DNA from: Fibrobacter succinogenes
Lineage (GTDB): Bacteria > Fibrobacterota > Fibrobacteria > Fibrobacterales > CADBQJ01
Reading direction: 5' to 3'
DNA: 5,497 nt
Assembly (NCBI GenBank): GCA_902796785.1
Contig: CADBQJ010000078.1
Span: 1 to 5,497, forward strand
How positions within the stretch are numbered: position 1 is the first letter of the stretch; the number at the start of each line of letters is the position of its first letter. Shown piece after piece: positions 1-4,845 of the stretch. A model generated the notes under the pieces. The model saw only the letters and a list, made by a program, of their open reading frames with translations. It searched no databases and was not told where the DNA came from. Made by a program: the position numbers and the translations under genes.

Positions 1-26
1 ATGACGCGAGGCTTGTTGTTGGACAT
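1..26 (-). CDS. 5' end of an unidentified minus-strand gene, cut by the window edge
   Basis: An ATG at 26-24 on the minus strand opens a frame reading MSNNKPRV before the window ends, with no stop. A GGAG Shine-Dalgarno core lies at 35-32, five bases upstream of the ATG, and a TTGACA hexamer lies further upstream at 85-80. The gene starts just after the intrinsic terminator of the efflux operon and on the same strand, so it is probably a separate transcription unit. Eight codons are far too few to assign a family or function. The call rests only on the start signals and the position, and a chance ATG after a purine-rich stretch remains possible. Confidence 0.5.
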
Positions 27-31
27 GAAAT

Positions 32-35
32 CTCC
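32..35 (-). promoter_or_regulatory. Ribosome-binding site for the left-edge gene
   Basis: GGAG on the minus strand, five bases before the ATG at 26-24. It is the main support for a gene start here. Its spacing is in the normal range, and it sits in a relatively A+T-rich, otherwise non-coding stretch. Confidence 0.5.
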
Positions 36-56
36 ATTGCGCTTTCACGTCCCTGC

Positions 57-85
57 AGTTCACCTACAATATAGATAAATGTCAA
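57..85 (-). promoter_or_regulatory. Candidate promoter for the left-edge gene (good -35, weak -10)
   Basis: A perfect sigma-70-type -35 hexamer, TTGACA, lies at 85-80 on the minus strand. With a 17-base spacer the -10 position would be TGAACT at 62-57, a poor match to TATAAT. A better -10-like hexamer, TATATT at 73-68, is too close to the -35 to pair with it. The local A+T-richness and the position about 30 bases before a ribosome-binding site support a promoter somewhere here, but the exact elements are uncertain. Confidence 0.3.
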
Positions 86-87
86 AC

Positions 88-117
88 AAAAAGGACCCCC
101 TCTCCGGGGCCCTTTCT
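88..117 (-). terminator. Intrinsic (Rho-independent) terminator of the efflux operon
   Basis: On the minus strand AAAGGGCCCC (115-106), a six-base loop GGAGAG and GGGGTCCTTT (99-90) form a 10-bp stem with a single G-T wobble (110 with 95). The stem can be lengthened by two weaker pairs. The stem runs straight into TTTTTGTTTG (92-83), a typical U-tract in RNA. On the plus strand the same hairpin has an A-C mismatch and a poorer T-tract, so the signal points to minus-strand termination. It lies about 65 bases after the permease stop codon, as expected for the end of the operon. Confidence 0.85.
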
Positions 118-131
118 TCAATCTACGCGCA

Positions 132-144
132 GCGGATTATCCGC
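132..144. repeat. 13-bp near-perfect palindrome GCGGATTATCCGC
   Basis: Two 6-bp arms, GCGGAT and ATCCGC, flank one central base. It lies between the tandem heptamers and the terminator, in the probable 3' untranslated region of the efflux operon. As RNA it could form a five-pair hairpin with a three-base loop. As DNA it has the symmetry of a small operator, but it is not near a start signal for any identified gene apart from the left-edge one about 105 bases away. Confidence 0.5.
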
Positions 145-148
145 ACTA

Positions 149-176
149 ATCCCTGATCCCTGATCCCTGATCCCTA
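149..176. repeat. Tandem heptamer repeat, four copies of ATCCCTR
   Basis: Four adjacent 7-base units start at 149, 156, 163 and 170. The first three are ATCCCTG and the last is ATCCCTA. On the minus (operon) strand the unit reads YAGGGAT. The array begins two bases past the permease stop codon (181-179), so it lies just outside coding sequence. It is a non-coding simple sequence repeat. Copy number could vary by replication slippage, and the minus-strand RNA would carry four evenly spaced GGG runs. Confidence 0.9.
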
Positions 177-178
177 AT

Positions 179-1402
179 TCATTCCCTTCGCAGCGCGGCG
201 ATGGGGTCGAGGCGGGAGGCCTTGCGCGCGGGAAGCCAGCCGAAGACGACGCCGGTGCCCGCGCAGACGCAGAAGGAGAGGACGACCGAGGCGGGCGTGA
301 CCGAGACGGGCCACTTGAGCCCGAGGGAGACGACCGCGCTGGCGCCGAGCCCGACGAGGATGCCGGCCAGTCCGCCGATCAGCGAGACGAGCACCGACTC
401 CAGCAGGAACTGCGCGAGGATGTCGCGCTGCCGGGCGCCGATGGCCATGCGCAGCCCGATCTCGCGGATGCGCTCGGTCACCGAGACGAGCATGATGTTC
501 ATGATGCCGATGCCGCCGACCAGCAGCGAGAGCGCGGCGACGGCGGTCAGCACGAAGGAGAGCGTCTGGGCGGTGGAGCCCATCATGTCGAGCATCTCCT
601 TCTGCGAGCGGATGACGAAGGGCTCCTCGTCGGAGGCGGTCTTTCCGCGGCGCCGTTCCATCAGCAGCCCGGTCGCCTCCTCGATCGCCTCGTCCACCCG
701 GTTCTCGTCGGCCACGCTGGCCTGGATGTTCCGGATGGAGGTGGTGGAGAGGATGCGGCGCTGCACCGTGGTCCACGGCGCGAGCACGATGTCGTCCTGG
801 TCCTGCCCGAAGCCGTTGGTCCCCTTGGGCGCGAGGACCCCCACGACCAGCATCGGCCGCTTGTTGAAGCGCACCCACTTGCCCACCGGGTCCGTCCCGT
901 CGGGGAAGAGGTTGTCGGCCACGGTCTTCCCCAGCAGGCAGACCTTGCTCCGCGAGGCCGTCTCGCTTTCGGTGAAGTTGCGCCCCGACGCCACGGAGAG
1001 GCCGCGGATGGAGAGGTAGTCGGGCGAGACGCCCTGGATCTGCGCGGGCCAGTTGTTCGCGCCGTTGATCCACTGCCCGCTGGACTGCAGGTAGGGAGAG
1101 ACCCAGCGCAGCAGGGTCGCGCGCTCGCGGAGGATCTCGACGTCGGCCTCCTCGAGCACCTCCTGCGCGGAGCGGTCCAGCTTGGCGCCGCTGCGGGCGT
1201 TGCGGTTGGGCATGATGGTGACCATGTTGGTCCCCATGCCGGCGATCTGCGAGCGGATGCTCTCCTTGGAGCCCTCGCCGATGGCCAGCATCGAGACCAC
1301 CGAGGCGATGCCGATGACGATGCCGAGGACGGAGAGGAGCGTCCGCATGCGGTTGCGGTCGAGCGCCTCGAGCGCGGTGCGGAAGAGGTCGAGCGCGCTC
1401 AC
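179..1402 (-). CDS. MacB/FtsX-type ABC transporter permease
   Basis: This 407-residue inner-membrane permease belongs to the type VII (mechanotransmission) ABC family. Transmembrane helix 1 spans about residues 21-42. A large periplasmic MacB core domain follows (about 44-280), then helices at about 282-306, 333-360 and 370-390. Two family hallmarks are clear: the GGIGIMNIMLVSVTER stretch from residue 296, and the C-terminal PARKASRLDPIAALR ending. It is full length for a stand-alone permease. The start is GTG at 1402, overlapping the ATPase stop as GTGA, with a strong GGAGGAG ribosome-binding site five bases upstream inside the ATPase gene. In E. coli MacB this domain is fused behind the ATPase; here it is separate, like YknZ. 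It should pair with the upstream ATPase and adaptor and drive substrates from the periplasm through the TolC-like channel. The substrate is unknown. Confidence 0.95.
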   Translation of the reverse strand: MSALDLFRTALEALDRNRMRTLLSVLGIVIGIASVVSMLAIGEGSKESIRSQIAGMGTNMVTIMPNRNARSGAKLDRSAQEVLEEADVEILRERATLLRWVSPYLQSSGQWINGANNWPAQIQGVSPDYLSIRGLSVASGRNFTESETASRSKVCLLGKTVADNLFPDGTDPVGKWVRFNKRPMLVVGVLAPKGTNGFGQDQDDIVLAPWTTVQRRILSTTSIRNIQASVADENRVDEAIEEATGLLMERRRGKTASDEEPFVIRSQKEMLDMMGSTAQTLSFVLTAVAALSLLVGGIGIMNIMLVSVTERIREIGLRMAIGARQRDILAQFLLESVLVSLIGGLAGILVGLGASAVVSLGLKWPVSVTPASVVLSFCVCAGTGVVFGWLPARKASRLDPIAALRRE

Positions 1403-2139
1403 GGGATCTCCTCCACGAAGGCGCGGTCGGCCACGGGGGCGTCCTCCTGCAGCCGGCCGTCGAGCAGGCGGATGGTGCGCGCGCTGTAGCGGGCCACGTC
1501 GGGCGAGTGGGTGACGAAGACGATCGTCTTGCCCTGCTCCTCCAGCCGCCGGAAGAGCGCGAGGATCTCGAGCGAGGTCCTGCTGTCGAGGTTGCCGGTG
1601 GCCTCGTCCGCGAGGAGCAGCGCCGGTTCGCCGACGAGGGCGCGCGCGATGGCGACGCGCTGCTGCTGCCCGCCGGAGAGCTGGTTGGGGCGGTGGGAGG
1701 CGCGGTGGGAGAGCCCCACGGCGTCGAGCGCGGCCTTCGCCATTTCGCGGCGCCGCCGGGCGGGAATGGAGCGGTTGTAGTAGAGGGGGAGCTCCACGTT
1801 CTCCAGCGCGGAGACGCGCGAGAGGAGGTTGAACGACTGGAAGACGAAGCCGATGCGGCGGTTGCGCACGGCGGCCAGCCGGTCGGGGTCCATGCGCCCC
1901 ACCTCCTCGCCGTCGATCCAGTACCTGCCGGAGGTCGGCGCGTCCAGGCAGCCGAGCAGCGACAGCAGCGTCGACTTGCCCGAGCCGCTGGGCCCCATGA
2001 TGGTGACGTATTCGCCCCTGCGCACCTCGAACGAGACGTCGCGCAGCGCGTGCACGACCTCGTCGCCCGCCGCGAAGTCGCGGCAGAGGCGTTCGATCTT
2101 CAGGACCGTCGAGGGATCCGGGCGCGCGGAGGGTTCCAT
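1399..2139 (-). CDS. MacB/LolD-type ABC transporter ATP-binding protein
   Basis: This 246-residue cytoplasmic ATPase is the energy unit of the pump. All nucleotide-binding motifs are present: Walker [10 protein letters not shown] (49-57), Q-loop Gln101 in FVFQSFNLL, signature LSGGQ (154-158), Walker B ALLLADE (173-179) with catalytic Glu179, D-loop GNLD (182-185) and switch His211 in FVTHS. FQSFNLL and GNLD are typical of the LolD/MacB/YknY group. One small deviation is Ala180 where the group usually has Pro (ADEPTGNLD). The length fits a stand-alone nucleotide-binding subunit without a fused membrane domain. The ATG at 2139 is seven bases after the adaptor stop and has only a weak AGG upstream, so translation probably depends on coupling to the adaptor gene. 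It would dimerise and act on two copies of the permease. Confidence 0.95.
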   Translation of the reverse strand: MEPSARPDPSTVLKIERLCRDFAAGDEVVHALRDVSFEVRRGEYVTIMGPSGSGKSTLLSLLGCLDAPTSGRYWIDGEEVGRMDPDRLAAVRNRRIGFVFQSFNLLSRVSALENVELPLYYNRSIPARRRREMAKAALDAVGLSHRASHRPNQLSGGQQQRVAIARALVGEPALLLADEATGNLDSRTSLEILALFRRLEEQGKTIVFVTHSPDVARYSARTIRLLDGRLQEDAPVADRAFVEEIP

Positions 2140-2146
2140 GCGTGGC

Positions 2147-3388
2147 CTATTGCGGAGGAGGGCCGGATTTCGCGGAGCGCTTCTTGTTCTTGGGAGGGGA
2201 CGGCATGAAGGGGCTCTTCGCGGTCGATCCGGAAACGGCGGTCTGCGCGGCGGTCTCCCGGCCGACGATGACCGTGTCGCCTTCGGCGAGACCGGAGACG
2301 ATCTCCGTCAGCGTGCCGTCGGAGACGCCGAGGACGACGCGGCGCGGGCGGGGCTGTCCGTTCTCGAGCGTCCAGAGCAGCGTCCCCGCGGCCTGCGCGG
2401 AGTCGATCTGCTCGGGCGAGGGACGGTCCTTCGTCCCACCCGGCGGAGGCGGAGGCGTCTTCGGCCGGGCGAGCGGCGCCATGCGGAACCGCTCCGCGGC
2501 GACCGGCGCGGTCGGCGTCCCGTAGGCGGCGGCGACGATGATGTCGACGTTCGCGGTGAGCCCGGGCACCAGCAGGCCGTCGGGGTTCTCCGCCTCGATC
2601 TCCACGGTGTAGGTGACCACGTTGTTCACGGACGTCGGCGACAGGCGGACCATCTTCAGGACCCCCTCGAACTGCCGCTCGGGGAAGGCGTCCACGCGGA
2701 AGCGGACCTTCTGGCCGGCCTTCACCTGGCCCACGTCGGCCTCGTCGACGGAGGTCTCCACCTTCATCTTCTCCAGGTTGCGGGCGATGACGAAGAGCGT
2801 GGGGGCGTTCATGCTGGCGGCCACGGTCTGCCCCTCCTCCACCTGGCGGTCGAGGACGACGCCGTCGATGGGGGAGTGGATGGAGGTGTTGCGCAGGTCG
2901 ACCTTCGCCTGGTCGAGCTGCGTCTGCGCGCGGGCCAGCGAGGTGCGGGCGTTTTCGAGCCTGTATTCGGCGTCCTCCAGCTCCTGCTGGCCGGCGGCGC
3001 CCTTCTGCACGAGGAGGGCGGTCCGCTCGCGCTGCTTCTTCTGGTAGGAGTACTCGTTCTTCGCGGCGTCGACGGCGGCCTGCTGCTGGGCGAGCGCGGC
3101 CTTGAGCTTGCTCTGGTCCAGCTGCGCGATCAGCTGGCCCTTCTTCACCTTGTCGTTGAAGTCGACGTAGATCTTCGAGATGGTGCCCGAGACCTCGGTG
3201 GAGACCTCCACCTGCTCGAGCGGTTCGACGGTGCCCGTGGCGGTGACCAGCTTCTCCACGTCGCCGCGCGCGACGACGGCGGTCTTCCAGACGGGCTCGC
3301 CGTCGGAGCCGGAGCCGAGGCGGAGCGCGAGAACCGCGGCGGCGGCCGCGGCGCAGAGGGGGATCGCGATCTTCAGGGAACGTCTCAT
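2147..3388 (-). CDS. MacA/HlyD-family periplasmic adaptor (membrane fusion protein)
   Basis: This 413-residue adaptor bridges the permease and the outer-membrane channel. An uncleaved N-terminal anchor spans about residues 7-24. The first lipoyl half follows (about 50-91, VSGTISKIYVDFNDKVKKGQLIAQLD), then a coiled-coil hairpin (about 92-167), the second lipoyl half (about 170-202, HSPIDGVVLDRQVEEGQTV), a beta-barrel (about 205-285, ending PGLTANVDI) and a membrane-proximal domain ending at GLAEGDTVIVG (366-376). A proline-rich insert (residues 308-325, with PPPPP) interrupts the membrane-proximal domain, and the tail is basic and proline-rich. At the hairpin tip the channel-docking RLS motif keeps Arg122 and Leu126 but has Gly133 in the Ser position. 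The ATG at 3388 overlaps the channel-gene stop (ATGA), with GGGAGG seven bases upstream. Homologues include MacA and YknX. Confidence 0.93.
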   Translation of the reverse strand: MRRSLKIAIPLCAAAAAAVLALRLGSGSDGEPVWKTAVVARGDVEKLVTATGTVEPLEQVEVSTEVSGTISKIYVDFNDKVKKGQLIAQLDQSKLKAALAQQQAAVDAAKNEYSYQKKQRERTALLVQKGAAGQQELEDAEYRLENARTSLARAQTQLDQAKVDLRNTSIHSPIDGVVLDRQVEEGQTVAASMNAPTLFVIARNLEKMKVETSVDEADVGQVKAGQKVRFRVDAFPERQFEGVLKMVRLSPTSVNNVVTYTVEIEAENPDGLLVPGLTANVDIIVAAAYGTPTAPVAAERFRMAPLARPKTPPPPPGGTKDRPSPEQIDSAQAAGTLLWTLENGQPRPRRVVLGVSDGTLTEIVSGLAEGDTVIVGRETAAQTAVSGSTAKSPFMPSPPKNKKRSAKSGPPPQ

Positions 3389-4674
3389 TTCAGCGCCTCC
3401 CTTTGCCCGAGGTGGATGCGCAGCGACATCGAGTCGGAGAGGACGGACCAGCGGACGCGCTGGCGGGCGAGCCGCGCCTGCTCGAGCGAGCTCTTCTCCT
3501 GGAGGAGCTCGAAGGTGGAGAGCTTGCCCGCCTCGAGCTTGCTCTGCGCGTGCGCGTAGCTCTGCTCGGCGGCGCGCAGCGAGAGGTCGGCCGAGGGCAT
3601 GCGGGCGAGGTTCAGCCGGAGCGAGCGCCAGAGCGCCTCGATCTCGTCGCGGAACTGGCGGCGGTCGCGTTCGAGGGAGATGAGCGCCTGCTCCTTCCCC
3701 AGCCGCGCGGTGGCCACCGCGCCGGAGATGGCGCCGCGGTCGAGCAGCGGAACGGAGACGCTCAGCGAGACGGAGTGGACGTACTGGTTCCGGAGCTCGT
3801 CGCCGTAGTCGTCGGGAGTCCAGTCGATCCCGGTGGAGGCGCTGGCGGAGAGGTTCACCTTCACGCGGGCGGAGGCGGCCTTCAGCGAGGCCTGCGCGGC
3901 CGCGAGCGACAGCGAGTCGGCCCGGGCGCGGGGCGATCCCTCCAGCGCCTCGGCGATCAGCCGCTCCAGGTCCTCGGGAAGCGAGATCGACTCGAAGACG
4001 GCGGTGTCCACGGGGACGAGCTCGAGCGGCGCGTCGGCGTCCAGCCCGACCAGCTGGCGGAGCATCCGCAGCTCGTAGTCGGCGCCGTCGCGCGCGGATT
4101 CCAGCGAGGCGCGGTCGGTGGCGCAGGAGCCGGCGGCCAGGAGGGTGTCGCTCTCCAGAGCCTGTCCGGCCTCGAAGAGCGCGCGGGTGCGGTCGAGCGA
4201 CGACTCGCACGCCTCGACCGAGCGGGTCCGCCAGTCGATCTCGTCGAGCCATTCGAAATGGGAGAGGTAGTGCGAGACCACGGTCAGCGCCACCTCGCGC
4301 CGGAGTTCGGCGACGGTCGCCTCCTGCTGGAGGAGCTTCGCCTCGCTCCGCTCGACGTTCGCCGAGACCGATCCGCCGGAGTAGAGGGGGAGCGACGCGC
4401 TCAGCCCCACGGAGGAGTTCTGCCCGACGTCCTTCCGCACGAAGGGGCGCTGCGAGACGTTGTGGCCGGCGTTGGCCGAGACCGAAAGCCCGCGCGCGGC
4501 CCGGGCGACGTCCAGGTCGCTCTTCGCCTGGCGGAGGGAGACGGCGGCCTCGCGCATCGTCCAGGAGTTGTCGGCGGCCATGTCGACGCAGCGGTCCAGC
4601 GAAAGCGGCTCCGCGGCCGCGAGGGCGGCGCACAGGAGCGTCGGAAGGAGGAAATGCGACGGGCGGGTTCTCAA
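3385..4674 (-). CDS. TolC-family outer-membrane efflux protein
   Basis: This 429-residue outer-membrane factor would form the trimeric exit duct of the pump. The best start is TTG at 4674: it gives a classic signal peptide (MRTRPSHF, a hydrophobic stretch, then LAAA before EP, cleavage after about residue 21) and has GGAG seven bases upstream. The first ATG in frame would remove the signal. The mature protein has the two-fold repeat of the family: LSLDRCVDMAADN and helices, a beta-hairpin ending SLPLYSGGSV (about 94-103), more helices, then the second half with VPLLDRGAISGAV (about 308-320) and GKLSTFELLQEKSSLEQARL (383-402). The length is normal for the family. Cys15 is not in a lipobox, so lipidation is unlikely. 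It is the first gene of the operon and overlaps the adaptor start by four bases, which makes it the dedicated channel for this pump. Confidence 0.92.
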   Translation of the reverse strand: MRTRPSHFLLPTLLCAALAAAEPLSLDRCVDMAADNSWTMREAAVSLRQAKSDLDVARAARGLSVSANAGHNVSQRPFVRKDVGQNSSVGLSASLPLYSGGSVSANVERSEAKLLQQEATVAELRREVALTVVSHYLSHFEWLDEIDWRTRSVEACESSLDRTRALFEAGQALESDTLLAAGSCATDRASLESARDGADYELRMLRQLVGLDADAPLELVPVDTAVFESISLPEDLERLIAEALEGSPRARADSLSLAAAQASLKAASARVKVNLSASASTGIDWTPDDYGDELRNQYVHSVSLSVSVPLLDRGAISGAVATARLGKEQALISLERDRRQFRDEIEALWRSLRLNLARMPSADLSLRAAEQSYAHAQSKLEAGKLSTFELLQEKSSLEQARLARQRVRWSVLSDSMSLRIHLGQREALK

Positions 4675-4680
4675 GATCGG

Positions 4681-4685
4681 ACTCC
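4681..4685 (-). promoter_or_regulatory. Ribosome-binding site that sets the TTG start of the outer-membrane factor
   Basis: GGAGT on the minus strand, with the GGAG core seven bases before TTG at 4674-4672. Together with the signal peptide that follows, it decides in favour of the TTG start over in-frame ATG codons, which lie either inside the mature protein or far upstream in the divergent gene's territory. Confidence 0.7.
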
Positions 4686-4698
4686 GGTCGTAAAAGGG

Positions 4699-4721
4699 GC
4701 GCTCCCTCGCGGTCGAGGCGC
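4699..4721 (-). other. Small hairpin in the probable leader of the efflux operon
   Basis: On the minus strand CCTCG (4718-4714), the loop ACCG and CGAGG (4709-4705) form a 5-bp stem. Outer GCG (4721-4719) and CGC (4701-4699) can add three pairs across a three-base bulge. It lies just upstream of the ribosome-binding site of the first gene. No T-tract follows directly, so it is not a convincing terminator or attenuator. It may be a chance fold in GC-rich DNA. Confidence 0.25.
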
Positions 4722-4730
4722 GGAAACGCC

Positions 4731-4760
4731 GAAAAAATAGCCTTTGCACGATATTGGGAT
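4731..4760 (-). promoter_or_regulatory. A+T-rich patch, probable promoter area of the efflux operon
   Basis: This is the only clearly A+T-rich stretch in the 171-base divergent region. On the minus strand it contains CAATAT (4756-4751) and TATTTT (4739-4734), which resemble -10 hexamers. Neither has a recognisable -35 element at the usual distance (GCATCC lies upstream of the second). The position 60-80 bases before the first gene is suitable for a promoter, but no start point can be assigned. Confidence 0.3.
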
Positions 4761-4781
4761 GCCCGAAGGGGGGATTCGGTT

Positions 4782-4810
4782 CCGCGAAAGGTCCGTTTTG
4801 CCGCGAAGGG
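4782..4810. repeat. Pair of 10-bp direct repeats CCGCGAARGG in the divergent promoter region
   Basis: CCGCGAAAGG (4782-4791) and CCGCGAAGGG (4801-4810) match at nine of ten bases and start 19 bases apart, close to two helical turns. They lie upstream of the esterase gene and near the middle of the region shared with the efflux operon. That arrangement resembles a tandem site for a response regulator or other dimeric activator, but no regulator is identified. The related CCCGAAGGG at 4762-4770 may be a degenerate third copy. Confidence 0.4.
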
Positions 4811-4813
4811 AGG

Positions 4814-4819
4814 TAGATT
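4814..4819 (+). promoter_or_regulatory. Candidate -10 element for the SGNH hydrolase gene
   Basis: TAGATT matches four of six bases of TATAAT and ends 26 bases before the ATG. No good -35 hexamer lies 16-18 bases upstream, where the direct repeats are found instead. If it is real, the promoter would probably need an activator. The assignment is weak. Confidence 0.25.
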
Positions 4820-4845
4820 GGGGGAAACGGACAAGGAGTTTCCCC

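Larger units (their letters stand above)
179..4674 (-). other. Four-gene tripartite efflux operon (channel-adaptor-ATPase-permease)
   Basis: Four same-strand genes are joined by a 4-base overlap, a 7-base gap and a 4-base overlap, with no room for internal promoters and one intrinsic terminator downstream (88-117). The gene order follows the pump from outside to inside: outer membrane, periplasm, cytoplasmic ATPase, inner-membrane permease. No regulator gene is visible inside the unit. Possible physiological roles, known from relatives (MacAB-TolC, YknXYZ), are export of macrolides, peptides or envelope-derived molecules, but nothing here selects among them. Confidence 0.85.

Noticed and set aside
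1..78. Plus-strand 25-codon frame from ATG at base 1 to TAA at 76-78
   Set aside because: No upstream sequence is available to show a ribosome-binding site or a longer frame, and the peptide has no recognisable feature. The minus-strand start with GGAG in the same stretch is better supported.
149..176. CRISPR-like or telomere-like array
   Set aside because: The units are seven bases with no spacers, which rules out CRISPR. The TTAGGG-like appearance on the minus strand is only a resemblance, as the array is internal and four units long.
1829..3559. Long plus-strand open frame (576 codons) opposite the ATPase, adaptor and channel genes
   Set aside because: It is antisense to three clearly recognisable genes and its translation is low-complexity (rich in Gly, Arg, Asp, Leu, Val) with no recognisable domain. 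Long antisense frames are expected in GC-rich coding DNA.
3403..4740. Plus-strand open frame (445 codons) opposite the TolC-family gene
   Set aside because: It covers almost exactly the channel gene on the other strand, lacks a ribosome-binding site, and gives repetitive composition without motifs. It is a reading-frame shadow.
2147..4834. Adaptor frame extended upstream to 4834 as a single 895-residue protein
   Set aside because: The sequence upstream of 3388 is the other-frame shadow of the TolC-family gene and is Arg/Ala/Pro-rich. The ATG at 3388 has a strong ribosome-binding site, and the membrane anchor begins right there.
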